A stretch of 64,000 nucleotides of DNA from Haladaptatus salinisoli. Its GTDB lineage: Archaea > Halobacteriota > Halobacteria > Halobacteriales > Haladaptataceae. Below the pieces are notes generated by a model. The model had not been told where the DNA came from, ran no database searches, and saw only the letters and a list, made by a program, of their open reading frames with translations. The DNA is taken from positions 868,001-932,000 of the forward strand of contig NZ_CP085327.1 in assembly GCF_020614375.1 (NCBI RefSeq), given 5' to 3'. Numbering within the stretch: position 1 is the first letter of the stretch; every line of letters starts with the position of its first letter. The position numbers and the translations under genes are program-made. Below are positions 51,572 through 60,293 of this stretch, piece after piece.

Positions 51572-52540
51572 GTGATCGCAGCACTCCCCGAAGCCCTCCT
51601 CGACGTGCCCGCGTGGCTCCCCGACGCGCTCGCGTGGCTGGTCGTCGTCGCGTTCGTCGCGACCGCGGCGCTCGAACGGTTCGACCGCCGCATCGCACGC
51701 GCCGTCGGAGCCGGGGCGTGGGTGCTGTTCGGCGCGTTCTGGGGCGTCCTCTTTCCGCGGTTCGCGTTCGAGATGAAGAGCTTCGTGGAAGGTGCGCTCA
51801 GCCTCGCGGCGGTGCCGCTCTGCGTCTACGCCGGCTACCAACTCTACGCTGGTCGGGACTCCCTGTTCGTGCTCTCGCGCGCCGTGGCGGCGATGGGCGT
51901 CATCTACCTCCCGTTCACCGAAGTCGGTTTCCTCCGCGAGTGGCTGGTCGAGACGGTGAGCTATCAGACGAACGCCGTCATCGAACTGCTCGGTTACGAC
52001 CCCGAGTTCACGACGGCGAAGGAGAACGGCTACCACAGCGCCTTCGTCTTCACCGACCGAACGGGCCACACCTACTACACGTACCTCGTGCTCGCCTGCA
52101 CCGGCATCGGGAGCATGAGCATCTTCGGCGGCCTCATCGCGGCGGTGAAAGCGCCCCTCCGCCGGAAGCTTCGAGCGTTCGCGACGGCCGTCTCCGTCAT
52201 CTGGGTGCTGAACGTCGCCCGCAACGTATTCATCGCGCTGGCGTTCGGCAACCAGTGGTTCCAGTTCTTCGTCGGCCCCATCACCGACCTCGTCGGCTAC
52301 AGCGACCCCGGCATGGTGTCCTTCTTCATCGCCGACCGCGTGCTCTCCCAACTGCTCGCGGTGGTCGCGCTGGTCGGCATCCTGTGGCTGGTCGTCCGCG
52401 ACCTGCCGGAACTGCTGACCGTCATCGAGGACGTGGCGTACCTCGTCACGGGCAGGGAGTACGACCTCTCCCGCGCCGTCGGCGACGACAACAACGCTCG
52501 GGGCGACGACGCCACGGTCAGGGCCGATGGAGGACGCTGA
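51572..52540 (+). CDS. artA: Archaeosortase A (ArtA)
   Basis: ArtA (322 aa) is an eight-helix membrane transpeptidase-like enzyme that removes the PGF-CTERM signal from S-layer and other surface proteins, so they can be lipid-anchored. The catalytic Cys (CTGIGSMSIFGG, residue 176) and two conserved Arg (VARNVF, residue 217; ADRVLSQ, residue 256) are present with the same mutual spacing as the C173, R214 and R253 I recall for the Haloferax enzyme. The GTG start is chosen from the TATA-like box. It overlaps the next gene by 14 bases. No PGF-CTERM protein is in this window. Confidence 0.92.
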   Translation: MIAALPEALLDVPAWLPDALAWLVVVAFVATAALERFDRRIARAVGAGAWVLFGAFWGVLFPRFAFEMKSFVEGALSLAAVPLCVYAGYQLYAGRDSLFVLSRAVAAMGVIYLPFTEVGFLREWLVETVSYQTNAVIELLGYDPEFTTAKENGYHSAFVFTDRTGHTYYTYLVLACTGIGSMSIFGGLIAAVKAPLRRKLRAFATAVSVIWVLNVARNVFIALAFGNQWFQFFVGPITDLVGYSDPGMVSFFIADRVLSQLLAVVALVGILWLVVRDLPELLTVIEDVAYLVTGREYDLSRAVGDDNNARGDDATVRADGGR

Positions 52541-53213
52541 GTTCGCCGACCGGGCGGTCTACCTCCCCGCCGCGGACGCGCTCGTCCTCGCCGACCTCCA
52601 CGTCGGTAAGGACGCCACCTCCGACGTCGAACTCCCGCTCGGCGAGCGGCGCGACCTCACGACTCGGTTCGACGCCCTGCTCGACCGATTCTCCCCGAGC
52701 GAGGCCGTCCTCGCGGGCGACGTGCTCCACGCGTTCGACCGACTGCCGGACGGCGCTCCGGAGACCGTCGCCGACCTCGCGACGCTCGCCGACGAGGCGG
52801 GCGCGGAACTCGTCGCCGTCGCGGGCAACCACGATTCGATGCTCGCCGAACTGACCGACTGCCCCGACGAACACCGCCTCGCGGACGACACGTTGGTCTG
52901 TCACGGCCACGCGGAACCCGAGGGGACCGCCCCGCGCTACGTCGTCGGCCACGACCACCCGGCCATCGAAATCGAGGGCAAACGACGTCCCTGCTACCTC
53001 TGGGGGCCGGGGACGTACCGGGGTTCGGACGTGCTCGTCCTCCCGGCGTTCACCCGCCTCGCCAGCGGGACGGTGGTAAACGGGTTGCGGGGACGCGACT
53101 TCCAGACGCCGCTGGTCGTCGATTCCGATCCGTTCCGACCCGTCGTCCGCGACGAGGACGCCGACGAGACGTACCGATTTCCGGCGCTGGGGAAGTTCCG
53201 GAAGATGCTGTAG
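52527..53213 (+). CDS. Metallophosphoesterase, 228 aa
   Basis: The protein is a small calcineurin-like phosphoesterase: VLADLHVGKDA near residue 22, VLAGDVLHAFDRL near 62, VAVAGNHDSM near 97, and VCHGHAEPEG and VVGHDHPA near 125-142. It starts 14 bases inside the artA gene, so the two are co-translated. A link to archaeosortase-dependent surface protein processing is inferred from position only. Confidence 0.85.
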   Translation: MEDAEFADRAVYLPAADALVLADLHVGKDATSDVELPLGERRDLTTRFDALLDRFSPSEAVLAGDVLHAFDRLPDGAPETVADLATLADEAGAELVAVAGNHDSMLAELTDCPDEHRLADDTLVCHGHAEPEGTAPRYVVGHDHPAIEIEGKRRPCYLWGPGTYRGSDVLVLPAFTRLASGTVVNGLRGRDFQTPLVVDSDPFRPVVRDEDADETYRFPALGKFRKML

Positions 53214-53249
53214 GTCGTCGAACGCCGTTGGGGCGGCGCTCGAGTCCCG

Positions 53250-54317
53250 TCAGCAGAAGCTCTCGACCCGTTTGCGGAGCGGATCGACGGCGGCCCTACG
53301 TTGTTCGTCGGTCGCGTCGACCTGGTCGAACCAGTCTTCGAAGTTGAGCATCGAGTGGAGGTTCGCGAGCAGCGCGTAACAGTCGCGGCTCTCGCGGAAC
53401 TGTTCGACGATACGGGAGGATCTCGCTTCGGAGTAGCCGTCGAGCATGGCTGATCGGATCGTCGCTTGGTGATCCGGGACCTCCGGGACGAACTTCCAGT
53501 TACCGCCGGACAGGCTGTGTTCGACGAACGCGAGGTCGTAAGCCGGCGTCGCGGCGATGCAGAACTCCCAGTCGAGCAAGCCGGTGACAGCGCTCGTCTC
53601 CGAGTCGAGCAGGACGTTGTCTAACGACTGGTCGATGCGAGCGATGACGGAATCGAACTCGCCGGACAGGGCGTGAATTCGTGCTTCGAGAACCGGGCGA
53701 ACCGTCGCGCCCAGATCCCCGAACCGGGTTGCGTCCAGACCGGTGACCACTCGGTCGACCTCGGCCGTGAGGTAGTCGACCCAAGAGTGTGTGGGGTTCT
53801 GGACGACGATTTGCTCGACACGAGCACTGGGCCGTTCACCGGAGAGCGTCTCGTCGGCGTCGACGCCGACGAACCCGTAGGAATCGACCGCGTCGAGACT
53901 GTGAAGTTCCGCAAGGTGTCGACCCGTCGAGCGGGCAAGTCGCTCGACGGCGGTCTCGGAAAACTCGGTCAAGTCGATCCGGTTGTGGTTCGCACCGGGG
54001 AGCGTCGACGAGAGGAAAAACGGCGTGGGAAGGTACTCGTGTTCGTCGACCACCCCTAAAACGTCGGGGATCGGCAGGGACGTGTGGGTATCGAGGATGG
54101 CGAGAAGTCGCGCTTCGTCGTCGCACGTCGGCGACTTCTCCGGCGGCGTTGCCTTGAGGACGCACTGCCGACGTCCAATCTCCGCCTCGATGTCGAGGTG
54201 GTAGACGATGTGGTGTCCGTCGTCGGCGGGAGTCGCTTTCTGAACCTCCCACGTCGGTTCGATGTGCTGTACCATCTCCGTGATCGTCTCGTGTGAAATC
54301 GTTCGGTCGTAGATCAT
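53250..54317 (-). CDS. APH-fold kinase-like protein lacking catalytic His, 355 aa
   Basis: The protein has the aminoglycoside/choline kinase fold, but the catalytic loop reads RIDQSLDNVLL near residue 228, where kinases have HxDxxxxN. The Asp and Asn remain and the His is Arg. The metal site GLLDWEFCIAATPAYDLAF is near 248. It shares little sequence with the APH-fold gene at 35652. It may be a pseudokinase or use altered chemistry. I chose the ATG at 54317 (MIYDRTISHETITEM). The gene and the following gap are a little AT-richer than the surroundings. Confidence 0.75.
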   Translation of the reverse strand: MIYDRTISHETITEMVQHIEPTWEVQKATPADDGHHIVYHLDIEAEIGRRQCVLKATPPEKSPTCDDEARLLAILDTHTSLPIPDVLGVVDEHEYLPTPFFLSSTLPGANHNRIDLTEFSETAVERLARSTGRHLAELHSLDAVDSYGFVGVDADETLSGERPSARVEQIVVQNPTHSWVDYLTAEVDRVVTGLDATRFGDLGATVRPVLEARIHALSGEFDSVIARIDQSLDNVLLDSETSAVTGLLDWEFCIAATPAYDLAFVEHSLSGGNWKFVPEVPDHQATIRSAMLDGYSEARSSRIVEQFRESRDCYALLANLHSMLNFEDWFDQVDATDEQRRAAVDPLRKRVESFC

Positions 54318-54740
54318 GTGGACCCCGTTCCGCGTACCGTCTGCGGTCGTTCGTTCGATAGGAGCGCGTTCGCCCGGTTGGCGGTGCGTGGTATGGATTC
54401 GTGTCTCATCCGGGTGCGGCGGTTCGTGCACGTTCCATCGGTCGAACCGAGGGACAGTTCACCGACGTTCGATACCTGAATCGAAAACGCCGCCGAAGAC
54501 GACGCTATCGGAGCGGTCGTCCGGCGGAGACCGGAGTCGAAGACCGACGACTGTCGGCGTTATCCGCCGAGGTCCTCGTTGAATCTTCGGCGTCCGGTTA
54601 GAAAACGAAACTCATCGTAGCTGCTTCAGCGGACGGCATCGAGGGATAAATATTTTTGCGGATACGAATTCGGGGAAATCGCGGCCATCGCCTATCCGGA
54701 GGGGCATTCACGGCGATAGACGCGACTTCCGATCGGACCG
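54318..54740. other. Non-coding stretch
   Basis: I see no credible gene; open frames here are arginine-rich shadows. An A/T-rich stretch (ATAAATATTTTT) lies at about 54645-54656. It has no good dyad. Confidence 0.45.
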
Positions 54741-55325
54741 CTAATCAGACGCTAGCGACGAGATGTTCCCACGAAACTGCGTACCGTCGGGCAGTTCGTC
54801 CATCGGAAACCACGCGGCGGTCACGATATCTTCCTCGTCCGCGCGTATCCGCCCGCCCACCCGTCGGGCGACGAAGCCGGCCTGCAGGACGGGAGCGAAC
54901 GCCGGCGCGCCGTAGTCGAATCGGAGCGTCTCGGTGAACAGCAAATCGGTTACCTCGCACTCGACCCCCGTCTCCTCGCGCGTCTCGCGCTCCGCGGTTC
55001 CGGCGACCGTTTCGCCGTCCCCGCCGCGCTCGCGGCGTTCGCCGCTCTCCGATTCCGAGGCGTCGCGCGCCTCGCCCTTTCCGCCCGGCGGTTCCCACGG
55101 GAACGAGTGTCCCGAATCGCGCACCAACAGAATCTGCCCGTCGTCCGAGACGAAACAGACCGCGACCCACGGGAAGAGGTCGTCCGGCGTCTCGGGGAAG
55201 TCGTGCTGCGGGACGCGAATCGGCTCGCGCACCCGGTGGGGAACCTCGCCCCAGCGGTCCGTCAGCGAAGCGCGAAGTCGCTCGGCGCGGTCGGCGAGTT
55301 CCGACGCGACGACGTCGGGTTCCAT
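54741..55325 (-). CDS. Nudix hydrolase with split Nudix box, 194 aa
   Basis: The Nudix lead-in WEPPGGKGEA near residue 88 is followed by about 18 extra residues (Ser, Glu, Arg and Gly-rich). The rest of the box then reads GETVAGTAERETREETGV. The catalytic Glu residues are all present. The fold should form, with the insertion as a surface loop. The first 50 or so residues are an N-terminal helical extension (RAERLRASLTDRWGEVPHRV). The substrate is unknown. I chose MEPDVVASEL at 55325. Confidence 0.82.
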   Translation of the reverse strand: MEPDVVASELADRAERLRASLTDRWGEVPHRVREPIRVPQHDFPETPDDLFPWVAVCFVSDDGQILLVRDSGHSFPWEPPGGKGEARDASESESGERRERGGDGETVAGTAERETREETGVECEVTDLLFTETLRFDYGAPAFAPVLQAGFVARRVGGRIRADEEDIVTAAWFPMDELPDGTQFRGNISSLASD

Positions 55326-55401
55326 GGCCGTCGCTTCGCGGCTAGGAGCAAAAAGGACGGGGGATGAACAGGGCTTAGTGTTCGGCCGCGAACGTCCGAC
55401 T

Positions 55402-56592
55402 ATGGAGACGACGGACGCGTTCATCGGTCTGACGTGCGTTGACTGCGGCGAGACGTTCGACGCCGAGACGGGGACCCACCGCTGTCCCGACTGCGGCGGA
55501 ATCCTCGACCCGGACTACGACTACGACGCCATCGACCTCTCGCGGCGCGACCTCGAATCGCGGCCCTTCGAGACGATGTGGCGGTACGCGGAACTGCTCC
55601 CCTTCGCGCGCGACTCGGCGGTGACGATGGACGAGGGCGCGACGCCCCTCGTCGAGTGCCCGGCCCTCGCGGAGGAGATGGGCGTCGGGCGCGTCCTCTT
55701 CAAGGACGAGGGGCGCAACCCGACCGGGACGTTCAAAGACCGCGGGCAGACCGTGGCGGTGACCGCGGCGGCGCAGCACGGCGCGACCGACGTGGCCCTC
55801 GCCTCGGCCGGAAACGCGGGGCAGGCAGCGGCGGCCTACGCCGCCCGCGCCGGACTCGCCTCGCACGTCTTCCTCCCGGCGCGCGCCGGGTTCACGAACA
55901 AGGCGATGGTCAACGTCCACGGCGGCGACATGACCGTCGTGGAGGGGCGGATCGGCGACGCGGGCGCGGCCTACGCCGACGCGATGGAAACCGAGGACTG
56001 GTACTCCGTCAAGACGTTCGTCACGCCCTACCGCCACGAGGGGAAGAAGACGATGTTCTACGAGATCGCGGAGCAGTTGGACTGGGACGTCCCGGACGCC
56101 GTGGTGTATCCGACCGGCGGGGGCGTCGGACTGGTCGGCATGCACAAGGCCGCCAAGGAGTTCCGCGACCTCGGGCTGACCGACGACCTCCCGGCGATGT
56201 ACGCCGCCCAGTCGACGGGCTGTGCGCCCATCGTGGAGGCGTGGGACGAGGGCGAAGACGCGCACGAAGCGTGGGAGACGCCCGACACCATCTGCGGCGG
56301 CATCGAGATTCCCGACCCCGGCGCGAGTCCGATGATTCTCGACGCCCTCCGCGAGAGCGACGGCGGGGCGGTCGCGACGAGCGACGAGGACATCCTCGAT
56401 TCCGCCGTGGCCGTCGCGCAGAAGGAGGGACTGGAGATGGGCGCGACCGCCGCCGCCGCCGCGAGCGGCGCGTGGGAACTCGCACAGCGCGGGGAGTTCG
56501 ACGACGACGACACCGTCGTCCTGCTCAACACGGGCGCCGGAAACAAGGACGACGACGTGCTCCGCAGCCACCTGATGGGCATGGGCGTCTGA
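55402..56592 (+). CDS. thrC: Threonine synthase
   Basis: ThrC (396 aa) converts phosphohomoserine to threonine with PLP. An N-terminal zinc-ribbon-like segment has LTCVDCGETF and HRCPDCGG. The PLP lysine is in NPTGTFKDRGQTVAV near residue 112, the phosphate site in ASAGNAGQAAAAYA near 137, and YPTGGGVGLVGMHKA near 235. I chose MEETT-type start METTDAFIGLTCVDC at 55402. Length and order of motifs are typical of the archaeal form. Confidence 0.93.
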   Translation: METTDAFIGLTCVDCGETFDAETGTHRCPDCGGILDPDYDYDAIDLSRRDLESRPFETMWRYAELLPFARDSAVTMDEGATPLVECPALAEEMGVGRVLFKDEGRNPTGTFKDRGQTVAVTAAAQHGATDVALASAGNAGQAAAAYAARAGLASHVFLPARAGFTNKAMVNVHGGDMTVVEGRIGDAGAAYADAMETEDWYSVKTFVTPYRHEGKKTMFYEIAEQLDWDVPDAVVYPTGGGVGLVGMHKAAKEFRDLGLTDDLPAMYAAQSTGCAPIVEAWDEGEDAHEAWETPDTICGGIEIPDPGASPMILDALRESDGGAVATSDEDILDSAVAVAQKEGLEMGATAAAAASGAWELAQRGEFDDDDTVVLLNTGAGNKDDDVLRSHLMGMGV

Positions 56593-56602
56593 GGCGGTTC
56601 GA

Positions 56603-56788
56603 ATGTCCACTTCGCCGCTCAAGCGCGCGCTCGCCGCGGGACTCGTTGGATTTCTGGTCGTGTTCCTCCTCGCGTTCTTCGCGTTCGACTACGGCCTCCA
56701 GCGGAGCCTCCTCTCGTCGGTTCCCCCGGCGGTCGGCGTCGTCATCGGCGTCTACCTCGCGAATCGGTTCTTCCTGCGGAACCGGTAG
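56603..56788 (+). CDS. Small two-helix membrane protein, 61 aa
   Basis: The product has two hydrophobic helices (about residues 10-30 and 38-56) and a basic C-terminus (LANRFFLRNR). It starts 11 bases after the thrC stop, so they may share a message. I do not recognise the family. Confidence 0.6.
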   Translation: MSTSPLKRALAAGLVGFLVVFLLAFFAFDYGLQRSLLSSVPPAVGVVIGVYLANRFFLRNR

Positions 56789-57094
56789 GCGGGGAGTCCC
56801 GTCCGCGGTGAGCGCCGCCCCGCCGAGGAGTCGGGGACTTCGTCGGACGAGGCTCCCTCGGCAAGTCTTTCCCACAACTCCGACGCGACGGCGACCGGAG
56901 GACGCGCCGCTCCGTCGCTGAATCGACCGTCGTCGGCGATGCGACCGCGCTTCGGCCCCGTCGAGGGAGCGGGGGTTTTCGCCGCCAGCGGTCTCGGTAT
57001 AGGTGCGACCCGCATACCGACCGACGATGCGACGTTTCGATTTCGATGCAGCGGGGTACCGCACGACCGAACCGACGACGACGACCGCGGAGCC
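56789..57094. other. Non-coding stretch
   Basis: I see no credible gene. A minus-strand frame across this region has Arg/Ser/Pro-rich shadow composition. The promoter of the symporter unit presumably lies near the right end. Confidence 0.4.
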
Positions 57095-57238
57095 ATGACC
57101 GTCCTCGGGCTACCGCTCTCGACGTTCCTCGTGTTCGTCGCGACGTTCGTCGCCGGGAGCCTCGGCGCGGTGCACTACCTCGTGGTGCACGTCCTCCGGG
57201 GCGAGTCGTTCGACCGGTACGACGCGGAGGGGACGTAG
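57095..57238 (+). CDS. Small membrane partner of sodium symporter, 47 aa
   Basis: The product has one membrane helix (STFLVFVATFVAGSLGAVHY) and a short charged tail ending FDRYDAEGT. Its stop is immediately followed by the symporter ATG, with no gap. Some bacterial sodium symporters also have a small subunit encoded directly before the large one. The analogous role here is inference. Confidence 0.62.
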   Translation: MTVLGLPLSTFLVFVATFVAGSLGAVHYLVVHVLRGESFDRYDAEGT

Positions 57239-58669
57239 ATGGCGATAAACGCGGTCTACCTCGCCACCTTCGCGGCGTACCTCCTCGTCGTCCTCGCGGT
57301 CGGCGCGTGGGGCTACACCCGAACGAACGACGTGGAGGACTTCTGGGTGTACGGGCGCGATTTGGGTCCGTGGCTCGCCACGTGGTCGTACGTCGCCAAC
57401 TTCGTCAGCGCGGTGGCCGTCGTCGGCTTCATCGGCGCGATATACGACGTGGGCTACGCCGTGATGGCGGGCATCTCGTTCGGGCTGATGCTCGGCATCA
57501 GCTGTCTCTACTTCGTCGTCCACCGGGTGCGCGCGCTGAACCACGTCACGCTGCCGGACATCATCGCCGACGTGACCGGACGCGAGTGGTCGCGCCCGAT
57601 AGCCGCGGTCGTCCTGCTCGGCAACGCGTGGCTCTACCTCATCATGCAACTCGTCGGGGCGAGCATCCTCGTGACGACCATCACGGGCGTCCCCTACCGC
57701 TACATGGTGTGGGTCATCGGCTTCGTGTTCATCGCCTACACCGTCATGGGCGGGCTGGTGAGCGTCGCGTGGACCGACCTCATGCAGGGGGTCGTGATGT
57801 ACGCGATGGTCGTGCTGGCGCTCGTCTACCTCTCGTTCGACCTCGGCGGCATCGCGTCCATCAACGCGCAGTTCGCCGCCCTGGACGCCGCGAACACCGC
57901 CCCGCTCGGGAGGGGCGTCTACACCGTCGTCGGCATCGTCGGCTCCATGGTCGCGTTCTTCGGGACGGTGTTCACCAGCCAGAGTAACATCATCCGCATC
58001 AACGCGACCCGCGACGTGAAGACGGCGAAGTTCCACCTCGCGGCTGCGGGCGTCCTGCTCGGCGTCTTCGAGGTCGTCCTCGTGCTCCTCGGCGGCGCGA
58101 CGAGCGTCGCCCTCCACAACGCGGGGCTCACCATTCAGAACACCGACCGCGCCTTCCCGGTGCTCATCACGCAGTACCTCCCCACCGAGGTCGGCGTCGT
58201 CATCATCCTCGCCGCGATGAGCGCCATCCTCTCGACGACCGACACCCGCCTCCACGCGACCGGCGTCACCACGGCGCGCGACATCTACGGCTACTTCGAA
58301 CCGGACGCCGACGAGTCCCGACAGCTCGCCGTCTCGCGCTACGCGACCGTCTTCTTCGGCCTCGCGGCGACGGTGGTCGCGGTGAACCCGCCGGGCGCCA
58401 TCATCACCCTCTACGAGTTCCGCGCCGTGTTGCTCACCTGCGCGTTCCTCCTGCCCGTGTACGCGGGCCTCTACTGGCGCGGCGTCGCGGGGCGCGCGCT
58501 CGTCGCGTCGATGGTCTTCGGAACCGTCGTCGGCGTCGGCCTGCGACTCGCAGGGAGCCCGACGGGCATCCCGCCCACCATCGCGGGAGTCGGCGCGGCG
58601 GCGCTGACGCTCGTCGGCGGGCACCTCCTCGCGGAAGAAACGTCGAAACCGGCGTCGGCGACCGACTAG
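57239..58669 (+). CDS. Sodium:solute symporter family protein
   Basis: The 476-residue protein has about 13 membrane helices of the SSS family. Motifs include FWVYGRDLGPWLATWSYVAN near residue 38, IADVTGREWSRPIAA near 110, and FVFIAYTVMGGLVSVAWTD near 165. A sodium-site segment with LAAMSAILSTTDTRLHATG lies near 325. The family imports organic acids, amino acids or sugars with sodium; substrate cannot be told. The preceding tiny gene abuts it. It overlaps the convergent aminotransferase gene by four bases. Confidence 0.9.
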   Translation: MAINAVYLATFAAYLLVVLAVGAWGYTRTNDVEDFWVYGRDLGPWLATWSYVANFVSAVAVVGFIGAIYDVGYAVMAGISFGLMLGISCLYFVVHRVRALNHVTLPDIIADVTGREWSRPIAAVVLLGNAWLYLIMQLVGASILVTTITGVPYRYMVWVIGFVFIAYTVMGGLVSVAWTDLMQGVVMYAMVVLALVYLSFDLGGIASINAQFAALDAANTAPLGRGVYTVVGIVGSMVAFFGTVFTSQSNIIRINATRDVKTAKFHLAAAGVLLGVFEVVLVLLGGATSVALHNAGLTIQNTDRAFPVLITQYLPTEVGVVIILAAMSAILSTTDTRLHATGVTTARDIYGYFEPDADESRQLAVSRYATVFFGLAATVVAVNPPGAIITLYEFRAVLLTCAFLLPVYAGLYWRGVAGRALVASMVFGTVVGVGLRLAGSPTGIPPTIAGVGAAALTLVGGHLLAEETSKPASATD

Positions 58670-59808
58670 AGGAACTCCTTCTCGACCAGTCTCTCGACGG
58701 CCTCCTCGATTCGCTCGATATCCGCCGCGTAGGAGATGCGCGCGTAGCCCGGCGCGCCGAACGCGCTCCCCGGCACCGTTGCGACGTGGGCCTCTTCGAG
58801 CACGTCCTCGCACCACTGTTGGTCGTCGTCGGCCACGGGCAACATCAGATAGAACGCTCCGTCGGGCGTCCTGACGTCCACGTCGTGCTGTTTCAGCAGG
58901 GCGACGAGTCGGTCTCGACGCTCGTGGAACTCCTCCACCATCTCGTCGACCGCGGCGTCGGTGTCGCGCAGGGCTTCGATTCCGGCGCGCTGGACGAAGT
59001 TCGTCGCCGACGAGACGGAGTGCGAGTGCAGTTTCGCCGCCTCCGAGACGAGTTCCTCGGGCGCGGCGAGGTAACCGAGCCGCCAGCCCGTCATCGAGTA
59101 TGCCTTCGAGAAGCCGTTTATCGTGACCGTGCGCTCGAACATCCCGTCGAGCGCGGCGAGACTCGTGAGATCGACGCCGTACGTTATCCGCTCGTAAATT
59201 TCGTCGCTGATGACCGTCACGTCGTGCTCGACGGCCAAATCGCGGACGCCCTTCAGCGCGGCGTCCGAGTACACCGCGCCGGTCGGGTTCGACGGCGAGT
59301 TGACGACGAGCAGTTCGGTCTCGTCCGAAATCGCATCGCCGAGGTCGTCGAGCGCGGGTTCGAGTTGGAAATCGTGGGGCGCGAGGTTCACGCGGGTCAG
59401 GTCGCCGCCCGCTAGCTTCACCATCGCCTCGTAGGAAACCCACGCCGGGTCGAGCAGGACGACCTCGTCGCCCTCGTCCACCACGGTCTGTACGGTTTCG
59501 TAGAGCGCCTGCTTCGCGCCGGGCGTGACGACGACGTTCTCGGCCCGGTAGTCGAGGCCGTCGGCCTGCAGTTTCTCGGCGACGGCTTCGCGGAGTTCCG
59601 GAACGCCCTTCGACGGCGGATATCCCGTGTGGCCCGCTTCCATCGCCCGTTCGCAGGCTTCGACGACGTTCTCCGGCGTGGCGAAGTCCGGTTCGCCCAC
59701 GCTCAGGTCGATGACGTCCACGCCGTCGGCTTCGAGTTGCGAGGCGAGACTGCTGATGGCGAGCGTCGCGCTCGGCTCGACGCGCTGGATTCGCTCGGAG
59801 AAGTTCAT
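58666..59808 (-). CDS. Class I aminotransferase (aspartate aminotransferase-like)
   Basis: The 380-residue protein is a fold-type I PLP enzyme: GEPDFATPENVVEA near residue 40, YPPSKGVPELREAVA near 60, VTPGAKQALYETVQ near 90, and SPSNPTGAVYSD near 165. The PLP lysine is in INGFSKAYSMTGWRLGYLA near 230, and the substrate Arg in GYARISYAADI near 358. It resembles the aspartate/aromatic aminotransferases of thermophiles and archaea. It overlaps ribH by four bases. Confidence 0.88.
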   Translation of the reverse strand: MNFSERIQRVEPSATLAISSLASQLEADGVDVIDLSVGEPDFATPENVVEACERAMEAGHTGYPPSKGVPELREAVAEKLQADGLDYRAENVVVTPGAKQALYETVQTVVDEGDEVVLLDPAWVSYEAMVKLAGGDLTRVNLAPHDFQLEPALDDLGDAISDETELLVVNSPSNPTGAVYSDAALKGVRDLAVEHDVTVISDEIYERITYGVDLTSLAALDGMFERTVTINGFSKAYSMTGWRLGYLAAPEELVSEAAKLHSHSVSSATNFVQRAGIEALRDTDAAVDEMVEEFHERRDRLVALLKQHDVDVRTPDGAFYLMLPVADDDQQWCEDVLEEAHVATVPGSAFGAPGYARISYAADIERIEEAVERLVEKEFL

Positions 59809-60212
59809 GCGGCGAGTTCCTCCGTGAGGTCGACGGCTCCTTCGACCGCCCGCGCGCCGTAGTCGGTGCGCTCGCGGGCCTCCGCGCCCGACATCCCCGG
59901 GCCGGTGATGCCGAGCGCGACGGGGGTGTCCCGGTTCAAGCTCACGTCCGTCAGCTTCTGGGTCGCCGCGGTCGTGATGACCCGGTCGTGGTCGGTGTCG
60001 CCGGTGACGACCGCGCCGAGCACCGCGACCGCGTCGATGTCGTCCCGCCGGGCGAGCCTGTCCGCCGCGAGGGGCGTGTCGTACGCCCCCGGAACGTGTA
60101 GCGTTTCGACTATCTCCGCGCCTCGCTCGGCGGCAGCCTCGCGCGCCGACGCCTCCATCTGTTCCGTTATCGGAGCGTTGAACTCCGCAACGACGAGTCC
60201 GAGCGTTACCAT
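59805..60212 (-). CDS. ribH: 6,7-dimethyl-8-ribityllumazine synthase
   Basis: RibH (135 aa) makes the direct precursor of riboflavin. It has LVVAEFNAPITEQM at the N-terminus, VPGAYDTPLAADRL near residue 43, and AVLGAVVTGDTDHDRVITT near 65, where the catalytic His is HDR. A pathway of ring motifs follows (LNRDTPVALGITGPG near 95). It is short but in the archaeal range. It heads the unit with the aminotransferase. Confidence 0.92.
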   Translation of the reverse strand: MVTLGLVVAEFNAPITEQMEASAREAAAERGAEIVETLHVPGAYDTPLAADRLARRDDIDAVAVLGAVVTGDTDHDRVITTAATQKLTDVSLNRDTPVALGITGPGMSGAEARERTDYGARAVEGAVDLTEELAA

Positions 60213-60293
60213 GTGTGGCGGGAGGCCAGCGCGGCTAAAAGAACTACCGCTCTCCGCAACGCTTGTATCCCCCCTCCGTCTTGAAAGGAAACG

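Noticed and set aside
56752..57096. Minus-strand open frame of 114 codons
   Set aside because: It overlaps the small membrane gene and has Arg/Ser/Pro-rich shadow composition. No start signal supports it.
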